Below the pieces are notes generated by a model. It made no database searches. It was not told the DNA's origin and saw only the letters and a program-made list of their open reading frames with translations. DNA of 7,774 bases, from assembly GCA_964551985.1 (NCBI GenBank), contig CAZKFG010000075.1:1-7774 (forward strand), given 5' to 3'. Position numbers and translations under genes: made by a program. Below are positions 1-5,810 of this stretch, one piece after another. This stretch comes from CAZKFG01 sp964551985 (GTDB lineage Bacteria; Bacillota; Negativicutes; Acidaminococcales; JAISLQ01). How positions within the stretch are numbered: the stretch's first letter is position 1; each line of letters opens with the position of its first letter.

Positions 1-489
1 GGCAGAGAATACTCCACAAGTTGAGGTTGTATGCCAAAAATGGTATGACTCAGGGTTTATCGCCTCACCTATTCTAGAACCTGCTTCATAGCCTGCCACA
101 AGTGCAGTTAAAATATCTTTACCGCTCAGCCCTTCATCTTCAGCAACCGCTAAAGCTGACGGCACTGTAACGCAAGCAACGTGTATTATAGATGGGTTGT
201 GTAAATCATCAAAATCAAGTGAATGTGAGGCCGCAGCGTTTAGCATTGCGGCATTGAAAACCGAATTTTTCGCCTCTTTTTTGCCATTTAGCATTGTCGC
301 ACAAGTTCCGTCATTACTTACGCCTAAAACCTCTGATAGTATAGTCATATTAGGTTGCGTCCAGCCTCTTATTGCATTGCCAAAATAATCGAGTGTATAT
401 TGTTTCCCCATCTGTACAGTTTTATCCGGTAAATTTTCGTACCTAATACCAGCTACTTTACTGGCTAGTTTTTCAGTAATTGAAGTCAT
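1..489 (-). CDS. MmgE/PrpD-family protein, N-terminal part (gene continues beyond the window edge)
   Basis: The frame from ATG at 489 stays open to base 1, giving 163 residues of a family normally about 450-500 long, so the C-terminal two thirds are missing. I recognise the all-helical MmgE/PrpD N-terminus: NAAASHSLDFDDLHNPSIIH (residues 84-103) followed by an ALAVAE helix, VAGYEAGSRIGEA (131-143) and an FWHTTSTCGVF segment (151-161). The family includes 2-methylcitrate dehydratase, cis-aconitate decarboxylase and iminodisuccinate epimerase. Asp92 and His103 match Asp93 and His103 of mammalian cis-aconitate decarboxylase. Its Thr97, usually Thr in DFDDTH-type members, is Leu96 here, and the usual HPS after the loop is HVA. 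The gene lies 16 bases after the mutase stop, with a GAGGTG site upstream, so it belongs to the same operon. The family call is firm; the reaction is not assignable. Confidence 0.9.
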   Translation of the reverse strand, partial: MTSITEKLASKVAGIRYENLPDKTVQMGKQYTLDYFGNAIRGWTQPNMTILSEVLGVSNDGTCATMLNGKKEAKNSVFNAAMLNAAASHSLDFDDLHNPSIIHVACVTVPSALAVAEDEGLSGKDILTALVAGYEAGSRIGEAINPESYHFWHTTSTCGVFSA

Positions 490-505
490 TGCTAACACCT
501 CACTT

Positions 506-2161
506 TTAAAAATAAACTGATTGTTTATGTTCGCCAAAAACTTCTCTTAAAACACCGCAAATTTCACCAAGTGTTGCATATGTTTTAACAGCTTCGATAA
601 GGTATGGCATAAGGTTATCTTCACCTTCGGCTGCTTTTTTAAGCTTAGTAAGTGCCTCTTGCACTAATTTATTGTCACGATTTGCTTTCATTTTGTTTAA
701 TCTTTCAACTTGTCTTATGCCAACATTAGGGTCAACAGTTAAATATTCACCTGCATGGTCATTTTTGGTAACAAATTTATTTACCCCAACTACTACCTGC
801 TCGCCTTTTTCCACTTCTTGTTGACGACGATATCCAGAATTTGCGATTTCTTGCTGAATATAGCCTTTTTCAATTGCGCTTACAGCGCCGCCCATTTCAT
901 CAATTTTTTTGATGTATTCATAAGCTTCTTTTTCAATTTTCTCAGTCAAAGCTTCTACATAATATGAGCCGCCAAGTGGGTCAATGCTATCGGCAATACC
1001 ACTTTCATAAGCTAAAAGTTGTTGAGTTCTAAGAGCAAGTGTTGCCGATTCTTCTGTTGGTAATGCTACAGCTTCATCTTTAGCACAGGTTGCTAGTGAT
1101 TGTGTTCCACCTAATACAGCAGCTAGTGCTTGCCAAGTTATGCGCACAATGTTGTTATCAACTTGTTGAGCTGTAAGCGCGCTACCTGAAGTGTGAACAT
1201 GGAAACGTAGCATTTGAGCTTTAGCAACTTTTGCACCAAAACGTTCTTTCATTATCCTTGCCCAAAGTCTTCTTGCTGCTCTAAATTTAGCAACTTCTTC
1301 AAATAAATTCAAATCTGCTGTAAAAATCCAAGATATTCCAGGTGCAAAATCATCAACATTTTGTCCAGCCTTAACAGCCGCTTCAATGTAGGCTATAGCG
1401 TTAGAAAAGGCAAATGCTACTTCTTGGATAGCATCAGAGCCAGCCTCACGAATATGATAGGCACCAACGCTTATAGTATTCCACTTAGGGATGTGTTTTG
1501 AGCAATATTCAAAAGTATTTGTTATAAGTCTCATTGATGGACGTGGTGGAAATATATAGGTACCACGCGCAGTGTATTCTTTTAACACATCGTTTTGAAT
1601 TGTACCACTTAATTTATCTGGTGTTATACCGTTTTTTTCGGCAACCGCAACATACATAGCTAAAAGTACTGCCGCAGGACCATTTATTGTCATTGATGTG
1701 CTTACTTTGTCAAGTGAAATGCCATCAAATAAAGCTTCCATATCAGCTAAAGAATCTATCGCCACACCGACTTTACCAACTTCACCTAAGCTAAACACAT
1801 TGTCTGAGTCATAGCCAATTTGTGTAGGTAAATCCATAGCCACTGACAAACCTGTTACGCCATTATTTAGTAAAAATTTATATCTGGCATTAGTTTCTTC
1901 AGCAGTAGCAAATCCAGAATATTGGCGCATTGTCCAAAAACGTCCACGATACATCGTCGGTTGAATGCCGCGGGTAAACGGATATTCGCCAGGAAAACCA
2001 ATTTTTTCTTGATAATCAATAGTGTCAACATTGAGCGGAGTGTATAACCGCTCCACACTAAATGCTTTTCTCTCTGGTGATTTAGTCAAAAATTTCTCTG
2101 TTGCCACAATATATTTTTTCTCACCTACAGCAACATCGTCTAAAGTCTTTTTATCATACAT
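506..2161 (-). CDS. B12-dependent acyl-CoA mutase, large (substrate-binding) subunit only
   Basis: The 551-residue protein matches the TIM-barrel part of methylmalonyl-CoA mutase throughout: YPFTRG (60-65), TMYRGRFWTMRQYSGF (69-84), GYDSD (116-120), GTIQNDVLKEY (186-196), PPRPSMR (205-211), YHIREAG (235-241), HTSGSALTAQQ (323-333), LPTEES (367-372) and VVVGVNKF (456-463). It stops at FGEHK (542-546), where one-chain mutases continue into the B12-binding domain. It therefore resembles the large subunit of two-part enzymes (isobutyryl-CoA, 2-hydroxyisobutyryl-CoA or archaeal methylmalonyl-CoA mutases). Using Propionibacterium numbering, Gln197 (Q189), Arg207 (R199, carboxylate clamp), His244 (H236), Arg326/His328 (R319/H321) and Glu370 (E363) are kept. 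Tyr89, Arg283 and Asn366 are Q67, G275 and C359. Arg207 argues for a dicarboxylic acyl-CoA; the other changes argue against plain methylmalonyl-CoA. The start has AAGGAG just upstream, overlapping the stop codon of the CoA-transferase gene. The B12 subunit is not in the window. Confidence 0.93.
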   Translation of the reverse strand: MYDKKTLDDVAVGEKKYIVATEKFLTKSPERKAFSVERLYTPLNVDTIDYQEKIGFPGEYPFTRGIQPTMYRGRFWTMRQYSGFATAEETNARYKFLLNNGVTGLSVAMDLPTQIGYDSDNVFSLGEVGKVGVAIDSLADMEALFDGISLDKVSTSMTINGPAAVLLAMYVAVAEKNGITPDKLSGTIQNDVLKEYTARGTYIFPPRPSMRLITNTFEYCSKHIPKWNTISVGAYHIREAGSDAIQEVAFAFSNAIAYIEAAVKAGQNVDDFAPGISWIFTADLNLFEEVAKFRAARRLWARIMKERFGAKVAKAQMLRFHVHTSGSALTAQQVDNNIVRITWQALAAVLGGTQSLATCAKDEAVALPTEESATLALRTQQLLAYESGIADSIDPLGGSYYVEALTEKIEKEAYEYIKKIDEMGGAVSAIEKGYIQQEIANSGYRRQQEVEKGEQVVVGVNKFVTKNDHAGEYLTVDPNVGIRQVERLNKMKANRDNKLVQEALTKLKKAAEGEDNLMPYLIEAVKTYATLGEICGVLREVFGEHKQSVYF

Positions 2162-2173
2162 AATTTTCTCTCC

Positions 2174-3694
2174 TTAATAATTAAATTTTGTATTTTTCAT
2201 AGTGCCAGTCATTTGAAAATCGCAGTGCATTTTAAAAGCTTGGCACAAATCGTGCGGTATATGACCCATAAAGTTTTTCTCTGTATATTCTAAATATTCT
2301 TTTAAAACAGGTTGAAAATCAGGATGAGCACATTTTTCAATAATAAGTCTAGCTCTTTTATGTGGAGCTAAACCCCTAATATCGGCGACGCCTCGCTCTG
2401 TGATGTACACCATAACATCGTGTTCACTATGATCAGCATGCGATACAAATGGCACAATCCTCGATATTTCTCCACCTTTAGCAGTAGATTCTGTAGCAAA
2501 AATGCTAACATAGCCATTGCGCATATAATCGCCCGAACCGCCAATGCCGTTTAGTATTGATGTTCCCATAGAATGAGTAGAGTTCGCGTGTCCATAAATA
2601 TCAAATTCCGCCGGAGTATTAAGTGCAATAACACCAAGTCTTCTTATAACTTCCGGATGATTTGCAATATCTAGTGGTCTTAGAACAATGGATTTTCTAT
2701 ACAATTCAGGATTAGCATTAAATTTTTGCAAAACATAAGGCGAAGGGGTAAAAGCGCAACCTGAGGCAAAACTTACTTTACCCATTTCAATCAAATCAAA
2801 AACCGAGTCTTGCAAAATTTCCGAATACATTTGTAAATTTTGATAATTAGAATCTTTGAAACCACTCAAAACAGCATTAGCAATTGTTCCAACACCAGAC
2901 TGTAGAGGTAACATTTGTTTTGGTATCAGACCACGCTTTTGTTCGCTCTGCAAAAACTCAATCAAAAGTCCGGCAATATTCTTACTTTTCTCGTCTGGTT
3001 GCTCTAGTGTACGTACCTGATCTGGAATGTCAGACTCTACAATGCAAGTTATTCTATCTAAAGAACATTCCAGATAACTTGTTCCTATTCTATCGCCTGT
3101 TGAATAAATAGGTATTTCGCGTCTATTTGGCGGTTTATCTTGAATATAAATATCGTGCATTCCTTCAAGTTCTAGTGGTTGAGCGGTATTGACTTCAACA
3201 ATTATTTTTTTTGCTAGTTTTGCAAAAATAGGTGTATTGCCAACCCCCGGTCCTAAAATCAAATTACCTTCTTTAGTTATTGCAATAGCTTCGACAATAC
3301 ATACATCAACATCACCAAAAAATCCATAATTTACCTGCTGACCAAAATGGCTAAGGTGCATATCAATATAATCAATGTTTTGTGAATTAATACCCTTTTG
3401 CATTGAACGATTAGAAAAAGCATAATACGGAAGTCTACTTGCAATTCCATTAACAGCTGCTAGTTCTTCTTCTATTTGCTTTCCTACAGAAGCGCCTGTC
3501 CAAAGATTAATTCTGCATTTTTTACCTTCTTTAATCTGTTTAGCCAACGCAATAGTAGTCATCTTTGGATAACCAGATGGCGTAAATCCGCTTGTACCAA
3601 CATTCATACCGTCTGTAATCAAGCTTGCCGCCTCGTCAGCACTGACGATTTTTTTAAACAAGTCCGGATTTCTCAAACGTGTGCTGTCTAACAT
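2174..3694 (-). CDS. Acetyl-CoA hydrolase/CoA-transferase family protein (Cat1/ScpC/AarC-like)
   Basis: The 506-residue protein has the length and motifs of class I CoA-transferases that move CoA between acetyl-, succinyl- or propionyl-CoA and a free acid. LQSGVGTIANAVL (264-276) and MYSEILQDS (289-297) carry Glu292, the residue matching the catalytic Glu294 of acetate-forming AarC, which forms the glutamyl-CoA thioester. GIGGSGDYMRNGY (383-395) and SRIVPFVSHADHSEHDV (411-427) are the conserved C-terminal half, followed by TERGVADIRGLAPHKRA (432-448). The ATG at 3694 follows a strong GGGGGAGAGG site. It is the first gene after the sigma-54 promoter at 3761-3778, with a leader of about 57 bases, and the mutase gene starts 12 bases beyond its stop. 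This context suggests it loads CoA onto the acid that the mutase rearranges, or recovers CoA from the product. The family includes true hydrolases, but the operon position favours a transferase. The acid is unknown. Confidence 0.93.
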   Translation of the reverse strand: MLDSTRLRNPDLFKKIVSADEAASLITDGMNVGTSGFTPSGYPKMTTIALAKQIKEGKKCRINLWTGASVGKQIEEELAAVNGIASRLPYYAFSNRSMQKGINSQNIDYIDMHLSHFGQQVNYGFFGDVDVCIVEAIAITKEGNLILGPGVGNTPIFAKLAKKIIVEVNTAQPLELEGMHDIYIQDKPPNRREIPIYSTGDRIGTSYLECSLDRITCIVESDIPDQVRTLEQPDEKSKNIAGLLIEFLQSEQKRGLIPKQMLPLQSGVGTIANAVLSGFKDSNYQNLQMYSEILQDSVFDLIEMGKVSFASGCAFTPSPYVLQKFNANPELYRKSIVLRPLDIANHPEVIRRLGVIALNTPAEFDIYGHANSTHSMGTSILNGIGGSGDYMRNGYVSIFATESTAKGGEISRIVPFVSHADHSEHDVMVYITERGVADIRGLAPHKRARLIIEKCAHPDFQPVLKEYLEYTEKNFMGHIPHDLCQAFKMHCDFQMTGTMKNTKFNY

Positions 3695-3760
3695 TGTTTC
3701 CTCTCCCCCTTTTTATAAATTTTGTATTTGTAAATGATTACAATATGTTTATAAATATAG

Positions 3761-3778
3761 ATGCAAAAATTATGCCAA
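3761..3778 (-). promoter_or_regulatory. Sigma-54 (-24/-12) promoter of the CoA-transferase/mutase/PrpD operon
   Basis: Read on the minus strand the site is TTGGCATAATTTTTGCAT. It contains the invariant GG and GC pairs exactly 10 bases apart and agrees well with the consensus TGGCAC-N5-TTGCA. Placing the C of GC at -12 puts the start of transcription near 3751, about 57 bases before the ATG at 3694. A sigma-54 activator gene lies immediately upstream, and repeated half-sites lie about 90-140 bases upstream of the start, which is the usual enhancer distance. The site shares its -24 half with the arm of the hairpin at 3770-3808. Confidence 0.85.
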
Positions 3779-3808
3779 CATTTTGCAGTTTGCAAAACGT
3801 TGGCATAA
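3770..3808 (-). terminator. 18-bp hairpin plus T-run after the regulator gene, overlapping the sigma-54 promoter
   Basis: Arms 3770-3787 (TTATGCCAACATTTTGCA on the plus strand) and 3791-3808 pair over 18 positions with one mismatch (A3780 opposite C3798) and a 3-base loop (3788-3790). On the minus strand the stem is followed at once by TTTTT and GCAT. This is the form of a Rho-independent terminator about 70 bases after the regulator's stop codon, and it would insulate the regulator transcript from the next operon. The same bases form the -24 half of the sigma-54 promoter, so the palindrome could also be a protein-binding site. The structure is visible directly; termination is inferred. Confidence 0.7.
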
Positions 3809-3839
3809 TCTAGAGAAAATAGAACTTTATACATACTAA

Positions 3840-3889
3840 GTGTTTTAAAAGTAAATATTTTGAAACACTTAGTGTTTCAAGGTGTTTCA
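3840..3889 (-). promoter_or_regulatory. Probable activator-binding (enhancer) sites: GTGTTTCA half-site cluster
   Basis: A perfect dyad TGAAACAC-TTA-GTGTTTCA occupies 3861-3879. A third GTGTTTCA follows at 3882-3889, exactly 10 bases (one helical turn) from the copy at 3872, and a one-mismatch copy, GTGTTTTA, lies at 3840-3847. The outer copies also make a 16-bp inverted repeat (3835-3850 with 3858-3873, one mismatch). The dyad centre lies near -119 from the predicted sigma-54 start, a normal position for upstream activating sequences. The cluster overlaps the last codons and the TGA of the regulator gene. The neighbouring regulator, with a C-terminal Fis-type helix-turn-helix, is the obvious ligand, but this is inference. 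Confidence 0.65.
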
Positions 3890-5196
3890 CTTTTCATTTT
3901 TCGCCAAAGAGTAGTACGGCTAATACCTAGTTCTTTAGCTGTTAAAGTCTTATTAAAATTGTTTCTTTTTAATACTTGATTTAATGTTTCATTTTTCTTT
4001 TCAGTTGCAACACTAGCTTTAATTCCGATATGTCGTTGACCATCAGATAAAAATTGTTTCAATTTATCTGGTAAACAATCCTTATCTAAAATACTATTGT
4101 GAGCATCAAAGACATTAATCATATATTCTATACAATTTTCCAACTCTCTTATATTGCCTTGCCAATCATAATTGTTAAACGCCTGCAAAATACAAGGAGC
4201 AATCTCTTGAACATTTTTTTTAAGTTGTATACAAAACTTAGTAACAAAAAAGCTTGTAAGGATTGGTATATCACTTTTACGGTCTTTAAGCGGTGGAACA
4301 TCTAAACGCATTACATTTAACCTATAATACAAATCCGCTCTAAATTGTCCCTGTTGAACCAATTGAGCTAAATCTTGGTTTGTTGCCGCAATAAAACGCA
4401 CATCAATAGAACGTTCCTTGTTCTCACCAATACGCATTACTTTTTTCTCTTGGATTACTCTTAATAGTTTTACTTGTAAGTTAAATGGCATCTCACTTAT
4501 CTCATCTAAAAACACCGTACCGCCGTCTGCTTCCTCAATTAAGCCAACATTACCGCCACGTTTAGCGCCTGTGTATGACCCTTCTTTATAGCCAAAAAAC
4601 ATGCTTTCAAACAAACTCTCTGGTACCGCAGCACAATTTATAACAACAAACGGTTTTGTCGAGCGATCGCTTGCATTGTGCAGTGCATGGGCAACAAGTT
4701 CTTTTCCTGTGCCAGTCTCACCATAAACTAAAACATTAGAGCTTGATTTAGCTACATTCAAAATAAATTCTTTAGCCTTCATCATAACTGCACTATCGCC
4801 TAAAATATCTTGAATATTATACCTTGCAGTTTGATAACGCTGAGTTTGAGCAATCAAACTGCTTTGTTTTTGCATAGCAATGCGATTATTAAAAGCAATG
4901 CCAAAGTTATGTGTAAGCGGTATTCTTATAGCATAAGCCCCCTTAGCAAGCGCCGACGGACCTATACTAGGTTGCATATTGGCTAAAGCCCTTTTACACA
5001 TCTCGTGAAAAGTACCTATTTGCGCGGCATTTCTAGTGCCATCAGTGTTTAATGCTTCTATTCTTATTCCTTGCTTGTCAAAAACAACCGCATCGCCACC
5101 AACTATCTGAGCAATATGTGGCAAAGCTTTTAAAATTATATCTAAAAGTTGTCGTTCAGCCTCTGGCAACTCTTCAGCAAAATCCAATCTATCCAT
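3877..5196 (-). CDS. Sigma-54-dependent transcriptional activator with GAF-like sensor domain
   Basis: Counting from ATG 5196 gives 439 residues. Residues 14-104 (LDIILKALPHIAQIVGGDAV onward, with VVFDKQGIRI and SIGPSAL) look like a GAF- or PAS-type ligand-sensing domain. This is a fold-level guess. The central AAA+ domain is unmistakable: GETGTGKE Walker A (159-166), GSYTGA sigma-54 contact loop (206-211; usual form GAFTGA), GGTVFLDE Walker B (225-232) and Arg residues in FRADLYYRLNV (about 286 and 292). A Fis-type helix-turn-helix closes the protein (404-434, KELGISRTTLWRK). There is no phosphoacceptor receiver domain, so activation is probably by a small molecule, perhaps a pathway acid or its CoA ester. 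The gene sits between the hydro-lyase genes and the sigma-54 promoter it most likely controls. An upstream TTG at 5259 would add 21 residues but has no convincing ribosome site. Confidence 0.92.
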   Translation of the reverse strand: MDRLDFAEELPEAERQLLDIILKALPHIAQIVGGDAVVFDKQGIRIEALNTDGTRNAAQIGTFHEMCKRALANMQPSIGPSALAKGAYAIRIPLTHNFGIAFNNRIAMQKQSSLIAQTQRYQTARYNIQDILGDSAVMMKAKEFILNVAKSSSNVLVYGETGTGKELVAHALHNASDRSTKPFVVINCAAVPESLFESMFFGYKEGSYTGAKRGGNVGLIEEADGGTVFLDEISEMPFNLQVKLLRVIQEKKVMRIGENKERSIDVRFIAATNQDLAQLVQQGQFRADLYYRLNVMRLDVPPLKDRKSDIPILTSFFVTKFCIQLKKNVQEIAPCILQAFNNYDWQGNIRELENCIEYMINVFDAHNSILDKDCLPDKLKQFLSDGQRHIGIKASVATEKKNETLNQVLKRNNFNKTLTAKELGISRTTLWRKMKSETP

Positions 5197-5200
5197 ACTA

Positions 5201-5206
5201 CACCTC
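5201..5206 (-). promoter_or_regulatory. Ribosome binding site fixing the regulator start at 5196
   Basis: GAGGTG lies four bases before the ATG at 5196 on the minus strand, and the same GAGGTG sequence precedes the PrpD-like gene. The longer frame from TTG 5259 has only A/T runs upstream and encodes a lead-in (KVFEFLNRTLKSK) unlike a sensor domain, so the shorter protein is preferred. Confidence 0.75.
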
Positions 5207-5230
5207 AAAAAAATAAGTTTGCTTTTTAGA

Positions 5231-5259
5231 GTTCTATTTAAAAACTCAAAAACCTTCAA
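5231..5259 (-). promoter_or_regulatory. Possible sigma-70-type promoter for the regulator gene
   Basis: On the minus strand TTGAAG (5259-5254) and TAGAAC (5236-5231) are separated by 17 bases, each matching four of six consensus positions, with A/T tracts upstream that could act as an UP element. It would start a leader of about 28 bases before ATG 5196. The whole 5197-5301 gap is so A/T-rich that such matches arise easily. Read-through from the hydro-lyase genes is an equally good explanation, since no convincing terminator is visible after the small-subunit gene. Confidence 0.3.
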
Positions 5260-5301
5260 AAAAATTTATTTTTTTAAAAAAGATAACTAAAAGCTCTAAA
5301 A

Positions 5302-5796
5302 TTAAGCTAATAATTTTTTCTCTAATTGCTTTACAAGTCCACCGTCATTAACTAATTGCATAATATGTGATGGAATTTTATCACATACATAACTTTCATC
5401 TTTAGTCTTATTGAAAATATGCCCATTTACATAGTCAATTTCCAGCTGGTCAAACATGCTTATTCTTTCAGTATCCGGGCATTCTATTGTTAGTATACCA
5501 ACATTTATACAATTGCGATAAAAAATACGTGCATAAGATTTGGCAACTATTGTACGTATCCCAAGTTCATATAAAGTTAAAGGTGAAGTCTCACGACTAG
5601 AACCAGAACCTAGATTATCTCCAGCTACAAATATATCCCCTTGTTTACAAGTAGTTGAAAAATCAGGGTCAATAGCACTCATAGCATACTTTGCCGCATC
5701 TTTCACAGATAGTTCCATATATGCGGGTGGTGATATTATATCAGTGTTAATATTATCGCCATATTTTAATGCTCTACCAATTATTTTATTTGACAT
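5302..5796 (-). CDS. Aconitase-superfamily hydro-lyase, small subunit (LeuD/DmdB-like)
   Basis: The 164-residue protein is the swivel-domain subunit that pairs with the large subunit encoded 14 bases upstream. NINTDIISP (15-23), GDNLGSGSSRET (59-70, with the substrate-binding SSRE) and YARIFYRNCINVG (88-100) are the standard motifs of the isopropylmalate/homoaconitate isomerase small chain, and the length is normal. The loop after NTD, which in this family tunes substrate choice (YLVY-, YLRT- or YLRM-like sequences), reads PPAYMEL here (23-29), so leucine-pathway specificity should not be assumed. A GAGGG site precedes the ATG at 5796. Likely substrates are small hydroxy acids such as citramalate, dimethylmalate, isopropylmalate or aconitate-type acids. 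Its neighbours are a sigma-54 activator and a CoA/B12 operon rather than leuA or leuB, pointing to a catabolic role. Confidence 0.9.
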   Translation of the reverse strand: MSNKIIGRALKYGDNINTDIISPPAYMELSVKDAAKYAMSAIDPDFSTTCKQGDIFVAGDNLGSGSSRETSPLTLYELGIRTIVAKSYARIFYRNCINVGILTIECPDTERISMFDQLEIDYVNGHIFNKTKDESYVCDKIPSHIMQLVNDGGLVKQLEKKLLA

Positions 5797-5810
5797 TTTA
5801 ATCCCTCACT

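Noticed and set aside
197..388. Plus-strand open frames, such as 197-388, 755-967, 2884-3111, 5540-5836 and 7268-7495
   Set aside because: All lie inside well-supported minus-strand genes, match no family I know and lack good ribosome sites. They are shadows of the real genes.
1867..2058. Second minus-strand frame inside the mutase gene
   Set aside because: It lies wholly within conserved mutase sequence in another frame and shows no recognisable protein.
506..2161. Calling the mutase a methylmalonyl-CoA mutase (mutB/mcmA1)
   Set aside because: The family is certain, but Tyr89, Arg283 and Asn366 equivalents are replaced and the B12 domain is absent, so the substrate name is not supported.
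3791..3810. A divergent sigma-54 promoter on the plus strand from the other hairpin arm (TTGGCATAATC)
   Set aside because: Ten bases after GG the sequence is AG instead of GC, and no plus-strand gene follows.
3695..3876. Cobalamin riboswitch ahead of the B12-mutase operon
   Set aside because: The predicted leader is only about 57 bases and shows no B12-box-like sequence. The gap is explained by activator sites, hairpin and promoter.
5197..5259. Longer regulator start at TTG 5259
   Set aside because: No ribosome site precedes it and the added residues look like translated A/T spacer. ATG 5196 has GAGGTG at proper spacing.
5197..5301. Terminator between the small hydro-lyase subunit and the regulator
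   Set aside because: Only pure A/T runs (near 5258-5280) and a short GAGTT/AACTC repeat are present. Neither makes a convincing stem with a T-run.
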